NCBI RefSeq assembly: GCF_018398335.1
Contig: NZ_JAHBRX010000001.1
Coordinates: 3,340,001-3,404,000, forward strand
Source: Chelatococcus sp. HY11
Lineage (GTDB): Bacteria; Pseudomonadota; Alphaproteobacteria; Rhizobiales; Beijerinckiaceae
Reading direction: 5' to 3'
Length of the DNA stretch: 64,000 nucleotides
Shown: positions 19,574 to 29,644 of the stretch, piece by piece
How positions within the stretch are numbered: the first letter of the stretch is position 1
How the letters are laid out: each line of letters starts with the position of its first letter
The notes under the pieces: generated by a model
Told to the model about the DNA's origin: nothing
Seen by the model: only the letters and a program-made list of their open reading frames with translations
Database searches by the model: none
Made by a program: the position numbers and the translations under genes

Positions 19574-19609
19574 TCTTGGAGAGAAAGCCCGTCTTGGAGA
19601 GAAAGCCCG
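19574..19609. repeat. 18-bp perfect tandem duplication
   Basis: TCTTGGAGAGAAAGCCCG occurs twice head-to-tail (19574-19591, 19592-19609). Related fragments (GATTCTTGG, GAGAGTCGATT) lie just upstream at 19538-19575, so the whole 70-bp stretch looks like decayed copies of a short unit. It lies between ihfB and the LapA-domain gene; no coding potential is evident. Confidence 0.85.
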
Positions 19610-19715
19610 GTCCCATCGGACCGGAACATCCACTCCCTATGGTTTTGGCATTTTCGTTGCGCGAACCGATGCGCCTTTCGCTTGAAAATGCTCCGATGCG
19701 ACAGGAGGCTTCACG

Positions 19716-20042
19716 ATGAAGCGGTTTCTGAAGGCTCTCGTGCTCCTGCCGCTTGCCCTGATCGTCGTGCTCCTGTCTGTCGCCAATCGCGGCATCGTCC
19801 GGGTGTCGCTCGATCCGTTCTCCCCTGACCAGCCGATGGCAAGCCTCGAAATGCCGCTGTTCGTCGCGCTGTTCCTGTGCGTCATGCTTGGCGTCGTCAT
19901 CGGCGGCGTTGTCGTCTGGGCGGCCCAGGGCAAGCACCGCAAGGTCGTGCGCCAGCAGAGGCGCGAACTTGAGCGCATGCGCGTGGGGCGGGTTGAGCAC
20001 CGTCCGCAGTCGCAGGCGGTAGCCACGATTCCGCCCATTTAA
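19716..20042 (+). CDS. LapA-domain (DUF1049) small membrane protein
   Basis: 108 residues with two hydrophobic helices (about residues 6-24 and 46-68, MPLFVALFLCVMLGVVIGGVVVW) and a basic cytosolic tail rich in Arg and Gln (KVVRQQRRELERMR), the layout of lipopolysaccharide assembly protein A domain proteins. In E. coli LapA works with LapB in controlling LpxC; whether that holds here is unknown. AGGAGG-like ACAGGAGG precedes the ATG. It follows ihfB and precedes trpF. Confidence 0.8.
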   Translation: MKRFLKALVLLPLALIVVLLSVANRGIVRVSLDPFSPDQPMASLEMPLFVALFLCVMLGVVIGGVVVWAAQGKHRKVVRQQRRELERMRVGRVEHRPQSQAVATIPPI

Positions 20043-20052
20043 ACCGGTTTAA
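20039..20052. repeat. 14-bp perfect palindrome at the end of the LapA-domain gene
   Basis: TTAAACCGGTTTAA overlaps the stop codon of the LapA-domain gene and lies about 97 nt before trpF. It could be a dimeric-protein operator or a short terminator-like structure; no T-run follows. It is TTAA-N6-TTAA, so it does not meet the CtrA spacing of 7. Confidence 0.4.
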
Positions 20053-20148
20053 GCGGCGCGGCGTGATCTATTCTTCGGCGCGTGCTTCCTGCGAAAAGCC
20101 GTTGCCACTTTTCCGCAGCGTGCTCCAGGGCCGTGAGGGCAACCCATC

Positions 20149-20841
20149 GTGACCATCGTCAAGATCTGTGGGCTGAGTACGCCCGACACCATGGCGGCGG
20201 CGCTCGACAGCGGCGCCGACATGATCGGCCTCGTCTTTTTTGCCAAGAGCCCTCGCTACGTCGATCTGAAGACCGCGCGCTCGCTCGCGGAGCAGGCACG
20301 CGGCCGCGCGGCCATCGCGGCGCTCACGGTCAATGCCGATGACGCGACCCTCACGGGCATCATCGCCGCAACCAGGCCGGACGTCCTGCAGCTGCATGGC
20401 CATGAAACGGCCGAGCGCATCGCCGACATCCGGCTGCGCTTCCGTCGTCCGGTGATGAAGGCCGTCGGCATTGCCTCGGCGGAGGATGTCACCGCTGCGC
20501 GTGATCTCGCGGCTGCACTCGCGGCCGCCGGAAGCCAGGACCGGATGCTGCTGGACGCCAAGCCACCCAAGGACGCGGCACTACCGGGCGGAAACGGCTT
20601 GCCCTTCGACCGAAACCTCGTCGCCGGGCTTGACCTCGCACTGCCGTTCATGGTGTCAGGAGGGCTTGATCCCGCGAGCGTGGCCGAGGCCATAAGGCTC
20701 GTCGCCCCCTGGGGTGTCGATGTCTCGTCAGGGGTCGAGCGGGCGCCGGGTGTCAAGGACCCTGCCCGGATCGAGGCTTTCATCAGGGCCGCCCGCGCAG
20801 CAGGCGTCGACGGCGCAGAGACGAGGGGCAGAGTGGCGTGA
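20149..20841 (+). CDS. trpF: Phosphoribosylanthranilate isomerase
   Basis: 230 residues, TIM barrel starting [28 protein letters not shown] with the catalytic Cys in KICG. The C-terminal phosphate-binding region is seen as [18 protein letters not shown]...GVDVSSGVE. Catalyses the third step of tryptophan synthesis from chorismate. GTG start. Its stop overlaps the trpB start (GTGA), so trpF-trpB-trpA form one coupled operon. trpE, trpG, trpD and trpC are elsewhere, the usual split in alphaproteobacteria. Confidence 0.95.
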   Translation: MTIVKICGLSTPDTMAAALDSGADMIGLVFFAKSPRYVDLKTARSLAEQARGRAAIAALTVNADDATLTGIIAATRPDVLQLHGHETAERIADIRLRFRRPVMKAVGIASAEDVTAARDLAAALAAAGSQDRMLLDAKPPKDAALPGGNGLPFDRNLVAGLDLALPFMVSGGLDPASVAEAIRLVAPWGVDVSSGVERAPGVKDPARIEAFIRAARAAGVDGAETRGRVA

Positions 20842-22085
20842 CCAGCGAGCCGAATTCCTATCGGACGGGACCCGACGAACATGGGCACTTCGGGCAGTTC
20901 GGCGGCCGCTTCGTGGCCGAGACGCTCATGCCCAACCTGCTCGAGCTGGAGGCGGCCTATGCCGCCGCCAAGGCTGACCCCGCCTTCGCCAGGGACATGG
21001 CGAACTACCACACCCATTATGTCGGGCGCCCGAGCCCGCTCTATTTCGCGGAGCGGCTGACCGAGCACGTGCGCCAGCAGGCGGCCGCCAAGGGCGGCAG
21101 CGGCGGTGCCAGGATCTACCTGAAGCGCGAGGAGCTCAATCATACGGGCTCGCACAAGGTCAACAATGTGCTCGGGCAGATCCTGCTCGCACGCCGCATG
21201 GGCAAGACGCGCATCATCGCCGAAACCGGCGCCGGCCAGCATGGCGTGGCGACGGCCACGCTCTGCGCGCGCTTCGGCCTTGAATGCGTGGTCTATATGG
21301 GCGCCGTGGACGTGGAGCGGCAGAAGCCGAACGTCTTCCGCATGGAGATGCTCGGCGCCAAGGTCGTTCCCGTGCAGTCGGGCTCGCGCACCCTGAAGGA
21401 CGCGATGAACGACGCCCTGCGGGACTGGGTGACCAACGTCAACAATACCTTCTACTGCATCGGCACGGTGGCGGGTCCACACCCCTACCCCGGCATGGTG
21501 CGCGACTTCCAGGTCATCATTGGCAACGAAGTCCGCCAGCAGATCATGGAAGCCGAGGGACGGCTGCCGGATTCGCTGGTCGCCTGTGTCGGCGGCGGCT
21601 CCAACGCCATCGGCCTGTTCCACCCCTTCCTGGATGACCGCGGCGTCGAGATCTTCGGCGTGGAAGCGGCCGGCCACGGCCTCCTGACCGACGCCCATGC
21701 CGCCTCGATCAACGGCGGCCGTCCCGGCGTGCTGCACGGCAACCGCACCTATCTCCTCATGGACGGCGACGGCCAGATCATCGAGGCCCACTCGATCTCG
21801 GCCGGCCTCGACTATCCCGGCATCGGCCCCGAGCATTCCTGGCTCAATGACGTCGGCCGGGTGAACTACATCGGCGCGACCGACGCCGAGGCGCTCTCTG
21901 CCTTCCAGCTTCTTTCCAAGCTCGAGGGCATCATTCCCGCGCTTGAATCCGCCCACGCGGTGGCCAAGGCGGTCGAACTCGCCGCCGAACGCCCGCGTGA
22001 CCACATCATGGTGGTCAACCTCTCCGGCCGTGGTGACAAGGATGTCTCGCAGGTCGCCGATATGCTCGGGAGCAGCCTGTCATGA
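20838..22085 (+). CDS. trpB: Tryptophan synthase beta chain
   Basis: 415 residues. The PLP-binding lysine is K107 in [11 protein letters not shown]; the glycine-rich PLP phosphate loop is [10 protein letters not shown]. Condenses indole with serine to give tryptophan in the alpha2-beta2 complex. GTG start overlapping trpF; its stop overlaps the trpA ATG by 4 nt. Confidence 0.97.
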   Translation: MTSEPNSYRTGPDEHGHFGQFGGRFVAETLMPNLLELEAAYAAAKADPAFARDMANYHTHYVGRPSPLYFAERLTEHVRQQAAAKGGSGGARIYLKREELNHTGSHKVNNVLGQILLARRMGKTRIIAETGAGQHGVATATLCARFGLECVVYMGAVDVERQKPNVFRMEMLGAKVVPVQSGSRTLKDAMNDALRDWVTNVNNTFYCIGTVAGPHPYPGMVRDFQVIIGNEVRQQIMEAEGRLPDSLVACVGGGSNAIGLFHPFLDDRGVEIFGVEAAGHGLLTDAHAASINGGRPGVLHGNRTYLLMDGDGQIIEAHSISAGLDYPGIGPEHSWLNDVGRVNYIGATDAEALSAFQLLSKLEGIIPALESAHAVAKAVELAAERPRDHIMVVNLSGRGDKDVSQVADMLGSSLS

Positions 22086-22915
22086 GCCGCATCGACGCCA
22101 AGTTCGCCGCCGTGAAGGCGGAAGGACGCGCCGCGCTGGTCACCTTCGTGACGGCGGGTGATCCCGATCACGACACATCGCTCGCTATCATCAAGGCGCT
22201 GCCCGGTGCCGGCGCCGACCTCATCGAGATCGGCATGCCCTTCACCGATCCGATGGCCGATGGCCCGGCCATCCAGCTCTCGTCGCAACGCGCGCTCAAG
22301 GGTGGGCAGACGCTCACGAAGACACTGGCGATGGTCGCCGCCTTCCGCCAGACCGACAACGAGACGCCGATCATCCTGATGGGCTACTACAACCCCATCT
22401 ATATCTACGGCGTGCCCCGTTTCGTGGCCGACGCCAAGGCTGCCGGCGTCGATGGCCTGATCGTCGTGGACCTGCCGCCTGAGGAAGACGCCGAGCTCTG
22501 CCTGCCGGCGCTTGAGGCCGGTGTCGCCTTCATCCGGCTCGCGACCCCCACCACCAACGACAAGCGGTTGCCGACGGTGCTCGCGAATACCAGCGGATTC
22601 GTTTATTACGTCTCCATTAACGGTATCACCGGCTCGGCGACCCCCGATTTCGCGGAAGTGGGCTTGGCGGTTGACCGGATCAAGGCGCATACCCACCTTC
22701 CTGTTGTGGTGGGCTTCGGTGTGAAGAGCCGCGCCCATTCGGCCGAGGTCGCGAAGGTCGCCGATGGCGTCGTGGTCGGATCGGCGCTTGTTGATGCCGT
22801 ACGCCGTTCGCTGGACGCGGACGGCAAGGCCGGGACGGGGACTGTCGATGCAGTCATCGACCTGGTCAGGGAGCTTGCCGCCGGTGTACGCGACGGCCAG
22901 CGCGTCAGGGCGTGA
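22082..22915 (+). CDS. trpA: Tryptophan synthase alpha chain
   Basis: 277 residues, TIM barrel. The catalytic Glu is in [18 protein letters not shown], which also holds the catalytic Asp. The YYNPIYIYG loop and the phosphate-binding [17 protein letters not shown] are typical. Cleaves indole-3-glycerol phosphate and channels indole to TrpB. Coupled to trpB by ATGA; accD follows after 49 nt, a conserved pairing. Confidence 0.97.
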   Translation: MSRIDAKFAAVKAEGRAALVTFVTAGDPDHDTSLAIIKALPGAGADLIEIGMPFTDPMADGPAIQLSSQRALKGGQTLTKTLAMVAAFRQTDNETPIILMGYYNPIYIYGVPRFVADAKAAGVDGLIVVDLPPEEDAELCLPALEAGVAFIRLATPTTNDKRLPTVLANTSGFVYYVSINGITGSATPDFAEVGLAVDRIKAHTHLPVVVGFGVKSRAHSAEVAKVADGVVVGSALVDAVRRSLDADGKAGTGTVDAVIDLVRELAAGVRDGQRVRA

Positions 22916-22964
22916 AATATCGCCCCGCGTTCGTGGCCGTGACATCTGGAAGGATGGATAAACG

Positions 22965-23882
22965 ATGAATTGGATCTCCGACGTCGTTCGGCCGAAGATC
23001 AAAACGCTCTTCAAGCGCGAAGTGCCGGAGAATCTGTGGATCAAGTGCCCCGATACGGGGCAGATGGTGTTCCACAAGGACGTCGAGGCCAATCTCTACG
23101 TCATTCCGGGCTCCAACTATCACTTGCGCATGACGGCGGCCAATCGCCTGAAGGCGATGTTCGACGATTCCAGGTGGGAGGCGATCCCGACGCCCGAGGC
23201 CGCGATCGATCCGCTCAAGTTCCGCGACGAAAAGCGCTACGTGGACCGTCTGCGCGACGCCAAGGCCAAAACCGGCATGCAGGATGCCGTGCTCGTCGGT
23301 GTCGGCGAGGTCGAGGGCCAGAAGACGACCATCGCTGTCCAAGACTTCGAATTCATGGGCGGGTCGCTTGGGATGGCGGCCGGCGACGCCATCATCACCG
23401 GCCTCGATACCGCGCGCAGCCGCGGCACGCCTTTCGTTCTCTTCGTATCATCGGGCGGCGCGCGCATGCAGGAGGGTATCCTCTCACTCATGCAGATGCC
23501 GCGCACGACGGTCGCCGTACAGCGCCTCCGGGACGCCAAGCTCCCCTATATCGTCGTGTTGACGAACCCGACCACCGGCGGCGTCACGGCGTCCTATGCC
23601 ATGCTGGGCGATGTCCATATCGCCGAGCCCGGCGCTCTCATCGGCTTCGCCGGACCGCGCGTCATCGAGCAGACCATCCGCGAGAAACTACCGCCGGGCT
23701 TCCAGCGCTCCGAGTATCTCAAGGACCATGGCATGGTCGACATGGTCGTCCATCGCCATGACCTCAAGGCGACGATCGCGCGCCTGAACGGGCTTCTGAC
23801 GCGAACGCCCGCCGCATCGGCGACTGAGGTGAAGGACGAACCCGCGCCTGAACCCCAGGTGCTGGAGGCCGCCGCAGAGTAG
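22965..23882 (+). CDS. accD: Acetyl-CoA carboxylase carboxyltransferase subunit beta
   Basis: 305 residues. The carboxyltransferase core is clear ([59 protein letters not shown]). The N-terminal zinc ribbon is degenerate: of the four ligand positions only Cys28 remains, the others being Thr31, Ile47 and Ser50. That loss is known in rhizobial AccD. Works with AccA (not in window) to make malonyl-CoA. Between trpA and folC as in many alphaproteobacteria. The C-terminal 30 residues are a Pro/Glu/Ala tail. Confidence 0.95.
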   Translation: MNWISDVVRPKIKTLFKREVPENLWIKCPDTGQMVFHKDVEANLYVIPGSNYHLRMTAANRLKAMFDDSRWEAIPTPEAAIDPLKFRDEKRYVDRLRDAKAKTGMQDAVLVGVGEVEGQKTTIAVQDFEFMGGSLGMAAGDAIITGLDTARSRGTPFVLFVSSGGARMQEGILSLMQMPRTTVAVQRLRDAKLPYIVVLTNPTTGGVTASYAMLGDVHIAEPGALIGFAGPRVIEQTIREKLPPGFQRSEYLKDHGMVDMVVHRHDLKATIARLNGLLTRTPAASATEVKDEPAPEPQVLEAAAE

Positions 23883-23918
23883 ACCGCCGACAAGGCTGCG
23901 CGGAGAGCGAGAAGCGCG

Positions 23919-25238
23919 ATGGACTCATCCGATGCCCTGCTGGCGCGCTTCCTGGCGCTCCATCCGAAGGTGATCGACCTGTCGCTCGGCCGCATCGCGC
24001 GCCTGCTGGCGAGCCTGGGCCATCCCGAGCATCGGCTTCCGCCGATCATCCATGTCGCCGGCACCAACGGCAAAGGCTCCACCATCGCCTTCATGCGGGC
24101 TATCCTGGAAGCGGCGGGCCTGGCGGCGCATGTCTATACCTCACCGCATCTGGTGCGTTATCACGAGCGCATCCGGCTCGGGGCTCCGGGCGGCAGCCGT
24201 ATCGTCGACGAGCAGCGCCTGCTCGATGCGTTCCGGCGTTGTGAGGAAGCCAATGGCCGCGAACCGATCACGTTTTTCGAGATCACGACGGCCGCGGCCT
24301 TTCTCCTGTTCGCGGAAAACCCGGCTGACGTCCTCCTTCTCGAAGTCGGTCTCGGTGGCGAGGCCGATGCCACCAATGTCATCTCCGAGCCGCTGGTGAC
24401 GGTGGTGACGCCCGTCTCGCTCGATCACCCAGAATATCTCGGCAACCGCATTACCAGCGTTGCCGCGGCCAAGGCAGGCATTTTCAAGCGTGGCGTGCCC
24501 GCCGTCATCGCGCCCCAGGACCCGGAAGCCTCAGCCGTGCTGGAGGCCCGCGCCGAACGTATCGGCGCGCCGCTGATCATCGGCGATCAGGACTTCTCCG
24601 TTCATGAGGAAGGCGGGCGCCTCGTCTATCAGGACGAGCGCGGGCTGCTCGATCTGCCCCTGCCCCGCCTGTCCGGCCGCCATCAGCATATCAATGCCGG
24701 CACCGCGATCGCGGCGCTGCGCGCCGGTGGCTTCGATCGCCTGCCCGTCTCGGCTTATGAAACGGGCCTCAAGAATGCCGACTGGCCAGCGCGGATGCAG
24801 CGCCTGACACGCGGCGATCTCATCGCGCATGCACCCGAAGGCGCTGAAATCTGGCTCGACGGCGGCCACAACCCCGAGGGCGGCCGTGCCATCGCCAGCG
24901 CCATGGCCGACATGGAAGAGAGCCGGCCGGCACCGCTCGTGCTCATTGTCGGCATGCTCGGCACGAAGGACGCGGTTGGCTTCCTCTCCCCCTTCGCGGG
25001 CCTTGCCCGTGAATTGCTGGCGGTGTCGATGACCACGCAGCTCGCCGCGCGCCCGGCGGAGGAAATCGCCGAAATCGCCCAGGAGCTCGGCTTCGTCACG
25101 TCGGCCCATGCCAGTGTTGAGGCAGCCCTCGGCTCTCTCAAGCACCAGGATTGGGAGCATCCCCCGCGGATCCTGATCACCGGGTCGCTCTATTTCGCGG
25201 GTGAAGTGCTGGCCGCAAACGGAACCCCACCGACCTGA
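23919..25238 (+). CDS. folC: Bifunctional folylpolyglutamate synthase/dihydrofolate synthase
   Basis: 439 residues, Mur-ligase fold. The P-loop is HVAGTNGKGSTIAF (around residue 46-59), the folate/SPH loop is YTSPHLVRYHERIRL, and LLLEVGLGGEADATNVI plus WLDGGHNPEGGRA are further ligase motifs. Adds glutamate to dihydropteroate and to folates. It begins 36 nt after accD and is the last gene of the trp-accD-folC run before a convergent junction with trxA. Confidence 0.95.
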   Translation: MDSSDALLARFLALHPKVIDLSLGRIARLLASLGHPEHRLPPIIHVAGTNGKGSTIAFMRAILEAAGLAAHVYTSPHLVRYHERIRLGAPGGSRIVDEQRLLDAFRRCEEANGREPITFFEITTAAAFLLFAENPADVLLLEVGLGGEADATNVISEPLVTVVTPVSLDHPEYLGNRITSVAAAKAGIFKRGVPAVIAPQDPEASAVLEARAERIGAPLIIGDQDFSVHEEGGRLVYQDERGLLDLPLPRLSGRHQHINAGTAIAALRAGGFDRLPVSAYETGLKNADWPARMQRLTRGDLIAHAPEGAEIWLDGGHNPEGGRAIASAMADMEESRPAPLVLIVGMLGTKDAVGFLSPFAGLARELLAVSMTTQLAARPAEEIAEIAQELGFVTSAHASVEAALGSLKHQDWEHPPRILITGSLYFAGEVLAANGTPPT

Positions 25239-25270
25239 GCATCCGCCGGAATTATAGAGAATATCGTGTT

Positions 25271-25443
25271 TGAATGGAGACCCGCGGTTATTCCGGGGCC
25301 TCGCCTCAGCGAGGAGCCCGGAATCCATGAACACACGGCCTGACAAGAACACGCATCGGACCGTGCCCCCTCGTGGTTACCGCCGTGTTCATGGATTCCG
25401 GGCTCGGGCCTCTCGGCCCGCCCGGAATGACACGGCGGTACCG
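25271..25443. repeat. Long palindromic intergenic repeat, copy A
   Basis: About 173 bp. The arms GAGCCCGGAATCCATGA (25314-25330) and TCATGGATTCCGGGCTC (25389-25405) are perfect 17-nt reverse complements; smaller inner and outer arms (CCTCGCCTCAGCGAGG, CGGAATGACACGG against TTATTCCGG) extend the fold. A second copy with the same layout and roughly 80% identity is at 51100-51272. It lies in the 400-bp convergent gap between folC and trxA. This looks like a miniature mobile or REP/BOX-type element with no open frame of its own. Confidence 0.85.
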
Positions 25444-25564
25444 TTTGAAGTCAGCATGACCAGGGGCGCGGAACACGCCGCCAACCCCTTCCCCGGAGCT
25501 GATACCCTGCCGCGTGGGAAGGCACGGTTCCCTGTCCGGTTTACGACAAGAGCTGCCTCAATAA

Positions 25565-25594
25565 AAAACCCGGCTCCGCGAGGGGCCGGGTTTT
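25565..25594. terminator. Bidirectional intrinsic terminator between folC and trxA
   Basis: AAAACCCGGC (25565-25574) pairs with GCCGGGTTTT (25585-25594). A-rich sequence on the left (ATAAAAAA) and TTTTCTCTTT on the right supply U-tracts in both directions, so it can end folC from the left and trxA from the right. Confidence 0.88.
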
Positions 25595-25638
25595 CTCTTT
25601 CGCTCGAAAATCGCGGCGCGGGAGGCGCCAAGACCTGA

Positions 25639-25959
25639 TCAGACCGAACCGGAGATCCAGCGGGACAGGTCGCTCTTGGGTGCCGCGCCGACTTTCTGGC
25701 CGGCGAGCTTGCCGTCCTTGAAGAGGAGCAGCGTCGGGATCGAACGGATGCCGAACTGCGCGGCCGTGGCCGGGTTCTCATCCACATTGACCTTCACGAC
25801 CTTGACCTTGCCGGCGAGCTCCGTGGAAATCTCTTCCAGGGCCGGGCCGATCATCTTGCAGGGGCCGCACCATTCCGCCCAGAAGTCCACAACCACCGGC
25901 TCGCCCGCTTTCAGGACGTCGGCTTCGAAACTCGCATCGGTTGCCTTGATGGTCGCCAT
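25639..25959 (-). CDS. trxA: Thioredoxin
   Basis: 106 residues, one thioredoxin domain with the WCGPC active site (residues 30-34, [14 protein letters not shown]) and the cis-Pro loop SIPTLLLF. General cytosolic disulfide reductase. The ATG at 25959 has GAAAGG about 10 nt upstream. The frame stays open far upstream, but that sequence overlaps addA and is not thioredoxin. It lies 109 nt downstream of addA, the common rhizobial addB-addA-trxA order. Confidence 0.95.
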   Translation of the reverse strand: MATIKATDASFEADVLKAGEPVVVDFWAEWCGPCKMIGPALEEISTELAGKVKVVKVNVDENPATAAQFGIRSIPTLLLFKDGKLAGQKVGAAPKSDLSRWISGSV

Positions 25960-26068
25960 GATGAAAAACCTTTCGTGGGTGGCAGGCTGCACGGGGAAGC
26001 CCATGGCCGTCCGTTGGATGGGAACGTAAGAAGCGGGATGGGATGGGTCAAGGAGCAGGCAGCACAAG

Positions 26069-29000
26069 TCACGCCTGCTTGACAAGCATGAGTGCGGCCT
26101 CAAGCGCCTCCGGCGGCACCTTGAACACGCGCGGGCCGCGCGTATAGACGAGGAAAGCCCGGACCGGCCGATCGGGATAGATCTCGGCGAGCAAGGCCGC
26201 GTAGACCGCGAGCTGCGCGAGATGGCTCGCCGGGGCCGCATCGAGCGTTGCCGGTGGCCAGTGACTCGTCTTGAAATCCGCCACATGAACGGCGTCCGCG
26301 GTGACGGCGAGACGGTCGATCTGGCCCGAGACCGGTACGGCCTCATCATCAATGGTGATCGCGCCAGCGATCGGCACCTCGGCGCGGCTCGATGGGCCGA
26401 ACAAGGCCGCAAGGTCCGGCCGGGCGAGCACCGCCAGCGCGTCCGTGACGATGCCATCCCGCGTCGCGGCGTCGAGGCCGGTGGCGCGCACCTCCAGAAG
26501 CGCCGCGATCTCCCGTGCCATGGCCTCTCCGCCGCGCATGAGGCCCTCCGGCAGATGCTGCAGGAGTTTGTGCAGGAAGTCGCCCCCGAGCCGAGCCGCG
26601 CGGCGCGCGTCCTCATCACGCCGGGAACGCGGCGGCGCTCCCAAAGGACCGGCCAGAGGACCTCCAGAAGGAAAACCAGCCGCCTCCGGAAGCTGATCCG
26701 CCGCGCCAAGGGCGCTTGACGGCCTGAGCGGGGGGCGCGCCTCGGCTTCCGGCGGCAGGCGGCGATCGAGCCAGGCGGGCAGGCTCGGCAAAGCCACCGC
26801 GGCCGCGGCCGGCGGCGCGGAGGGGCTCGCCGGCCGCGCGGGATCCCGCCAACGCCAGACGGTGCCGTTGCCGTGGGGAGCCGGAGCCTCGACGAGCCCG
26901 TATGCGCCGGCCTCCAGCCCCTTGCGAATCATCGCCGGCCAGCTCTTCTCCGGCAATGGCCGGAAGTCGCCGGTCTTGGCGTCGCGGCCAAGGCTCGTGT
27001 AGGAGGCCACCACCAGCCGCTCCTTGGCCCGGGTCATGGCCACATAGAGCAGGCGATTGTGCTCCTCCTCCGCCTCGCGCCGCAATCTGTCGCGCACCCC
27101 TGCGACCGCCGCGGGATCGAGCTCGCTCCTCGGTGACCAGATCGGCAAGGCAGGGCCATCGCGGCCGGCAATGGCGAAAAGCTTGGGATCGGTGCGCCCG
27201 GTCGGCACATCGCAGCCATCCGCAAGGATGACGACGGGTGCCTCCAGTCCCTTGGCACCGTGCACGGTCATGACGCGGATCTCATCATGGCCATCTTCGA
27301 GATCGCGCTTCACCTCGCGTTCGGCCTCGCCGAAGGCGACGAGGAAACCCGCCAGGGACGGTGCCTGCCGCCGTTCATAGCCGAGCGCCGCGGCCATGAA
27401 TTCGTCGATGGCGTCGCCCGCCTCGGCGCCGAGGCGGGCCACCAACCGGCGGCGCCCACCGCCGGGACCGATCAGATGGGCGTAGAAGGCGAAGGGACCG
27501 CCCCGGCGTGCCCGCTGGCGCCAGTCCGCCAGCAGCCCGACGGCGCGCACGGCCCGCTCATTGCCCGCTTCCGCCGCCAGCGCCAAGGCGTGGTCGAGCG
27601 ATTGCTCCTCGGGCCGCTCGGCGCCGATGCGCATGAGGTCGTCGTCGTCGAGGCCAACGAGCGGCGATTTCAGGAGCGCCGCGAGCGTCAGGTCGTCCGC
27701 CGGCAGCAAGGCCGCGCGGCCGGCCGCGACGAGGTCGCGCACCGCGATATGTTCGGTGACCTTGAGCCGGTCGGCGCCGGCCACCGGCAGGCCGGTGTCC
27801 TTCAGCGCGCGGATCAGGGATTCGTAGAAGCCGCCGCGCTTGCGCACCAGGATGAGGATGTCGCCGGGCGAGAAGCGCCGGCCGTCGTCGCCCCCGCCTG
27901 TCCAGTGCTTCACGGCCCGCGCGATGCGCCGCGCAAGCCGCACCTGGGGCGATCCCTCCTCGAGCTCATCGACGGGCAGCGTCCAGGCTTCCGCATCGAC
28001 CACCTCCGTGGGGCGTTCGGCCTCCCAGAACTCGACAAGGCCCGCGAGCTGCGGCCGGGCGCTCTCATGGACCGTGCCGACGGCATCGTCATCGAAGGAC
28101 AGGCCCTGGAAATGCTGGGGATCGGCGAAGACCGCATCGACCGCCTTCAACACCTCCGGCGCCGAGCGGAAGGACACTGTCAGGCGCACATCCTCGAAGG
28201 CTTGGCCAGCGGCCTCGACGCGCCGGCGGAAATAGCGGCCGCTGTCGTCGAACTCGCGTGGCGCCGCGCCCTGGAAACCGTAGATGGACTGCTTGGGATC
28301 ACCCACCGCGAACAGCGTCCGCCGCGTCAGCGCGGCGCTGTCGCCAGCGGTGAACTCTTCCGCGAGCGCCTTGAGGATGCGCCACTGCTCCGGGCTCGTA
28401 TCCTGCGCCTCGTCGACCAGGATGTGGTCGATGCCGGCATCGAGCTTGTAAAGCACCCAGGCCGCCTCATGGCGGGCGAAGAGATCGACCGTGCGGGCGA
28501 TCAGATCGTCGAAATCCAGCGCGCCGCGTGCGTTCTTGGAGGCCTCGACGCGGGTGAAGACCGCGCTCGCGAGCGTCAGCAGGGCGGCTGTGCGCTCGAC
28601 GGCGAGCACAGCCTTGAGCCGTCCGGTCAGCCCGGCGAGGCGATCGCGCTCGTCGCGGAGCTGCTGGACCAGGTCTGGATCAATGGCTTTCGTGCCGAAG
28701 CGACTGTCTGAACGCGGCTCGCCAGCCTGGGTAAAAAACACAGATTGATAGGCGGCTAATTTGTCGGCCGGGTTCGTTGCGGCGAGCGCTGCCCGGAAGC
28801 AGTCGGCCAGAGCCTGATCCGTCGTTTTGCCAGCGGCCAGTGCCGTGATGATGTCGGGCCAATCGGCCTCGGGGATGCCCTCCCCCAGCATCTGGCGTTC
28901 CACGCTGGCGCGATCGTCGGCGGGCTCGAGGCCGAGCGCGGCCTTGATGGCGTCGGTCGCGATGCCTCCGCCTGACGGCCCGGGTTCCCTGGAAAGGCCC

Positions 29001-29644
29001 TGCCGCAGCAAGGCCTTGGCGCGCAATGCCTCGGCAAGGGCCTTGTCGATGGTGACATCGCCCGCCTCCTCCACCAGCCGGGCCAGAGCCGCAGCGAGCG
29101 CCGGGGCGCGGCCGGCGATGGCATCGCTGATCACGGCGACGCGGGCGCGGGCGAGAAGATCGGCGGCATCCGTGTCGTCCAGCACCTCGAAGCGGGCCGG
29201 GACATTCGCCTCGAAGGGGAAGAGATGCAGAACGCGCTCGCAGAAGGCGTGGATGGTCTCGATCTTCAGCCCGCCGGGCGTCTCGATGGCGCGCGCGAAG
29301 AGCCGCCGGGCGACCGCACGGAGATCGGCGGTCGGCGGCTTGCCGGTGAGGCGAAGCAAGGCGGCGTCGAGTGCTGCGTCATCCAGCGCGACCCAGCGGC
29401 CGAGGTCGTCGAACACCCGGTTCGACATATTGGCGGCGGCGGCCTTGGTGAAGGTGAGGCAGAGGATGCGCCCGGGCTCCGCGCCCGCCAGCAGAAGCCG
29501 CAGCACCCGGTTGGCGAGCACGGTGGTCTTGCCGGAGCCGGCATTGGCCGACACCCAGGCCGAGGCGGCCGGATCAGCTGCCCGATGCTGGTCATGGATG
29601 ACGCGACCGATGACCTCATCAGCGGACGGAGGCGTAACGCTCAT
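26069..29644 (-). CDS. addA: Double-strand break repair helicase-nuclease AddA
   Basis: 1191 residues, UvrD-like SF1A helicase. Walker [10 protein letters not shown] at residues 33-41, Walker B region [15 protein letters not shown], motif [17 protein letters not shown], motif [16 protein letters not shown] and motif [15 protein letters not shown]. The C-terminal RecB-like nuclease motif is in [13 protein letters not shown]. With AddB it resects DNA ends for recombination, replacing RecBCD. ATG 29644 overlaps the addB stop (ATGA). The C-terminal third has a long Ala/Pro/Arg-rich linker before the nuclease. Confidence 0.95.
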   Translation of the reverse strand: MSVTPPSADEVIGRVIHDQHRAADPAASAWVSANAGSGKTTVLANRVLRLLLAGAEPGRILCLTFTKAAAANMSNRVFDDLGRWVALDDAALDAALLRLTGKPPTADLRAVARRLFARAIETPGGLKIETIHAFCERVLHLFPFEANVPARFEVLDDTDAADLLARARVAVISDAIAGRAPALAAALARLVEEAGDVTIDKALAEALRAKALLRQGLSREPGPSGGGIATDAIKAALGLEPADDRASVERQMLGEGIPEADWPDIITALAAGKTTDQALADCFRAALAATNPADKLAAYQSVFFTQAGEPRSDSRFGTKAIDPDLVQQLRDERDRLAGLTGRLKAVLAVERTAALLTLASAVFTRVEASKNARGALDFDDLIARTVDLFARHEAAWVLYKLDAGIDHILVDEAQDTSPEQWRILKALAEEFTAGDSAALTRRTLFAVGDPKQSIYGFQGAAPREFDDSGRYFRRRVEAAGQAFEDVRLTVSFRSAPEVLKAVDAVFADPQHFQGLSFDDDAVGTVHESARPQLAGLVEFWEAERPTEVVDAEAWTLPVDELEEGSPQVRLARRIARAVKHWTGGGDDGRRFSPGDILILVRKRGGFYESLIRALKDTGLPVAGADRLKVTEHIAVRDLVAAGRAALLPADDLTLAALLKSPLVGLDDDDLMRIGAERPEEQSLDHALALAAEAGNERAVRAVGLLADWRQRARRGGPFAFYAHLIGPGGGRRRLVARLGAEAGDAIDEFMAAALGYERRQAPSLAGFLVAFGEAEREVKRDLEDGHDEIRVMTVHGAKGLEAPVVILADGCDVPTGRTDPKLFAIAGRDGPALPIWSPRSELDPAAVAGVRDRLRREAEEEHNRLLYVAMTRAKERLVVASYTSLGRDAKTGDFRPLPEKSWPAMIRKGLEAGAYGLVEAPAPHGNGTVWRWRDPARPASPSAPPAAAAVALPSLPAWLDRRLPPEAEARPPLRPSSALGAADQLPEAAGFPSGGPLAGPLGAPPRSRRDEDARRAARLGGDFLHKLLQHLPEGLMRGGEAMAREIAALLEVRATGLDAATRDGIVTDALAVLARPDLAALFGPSSRAEVPIAGAITIDDEAVPVSGQIDRLAVTADAVHVADFKTSHWPPATLDAAPASHLAQLAVYAALLAEIYPDRPVRAFLVYTRGPRVFKVPPEALEAALMLVKQA

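Noticed and set aside
20039-20052. TTAAACCGGTTTAA as a CtrA box
   Set aside because: The half-site spacing is 6, not 7.
25261-25380. Peptides encoded in both palindromic repeats (for example FLSGRVFMDSGLLAEARPRN)
   Set aside because: They fall in the hairpin arms, so similar translations in the two copies reflect repeat identity rather than coding constraint.
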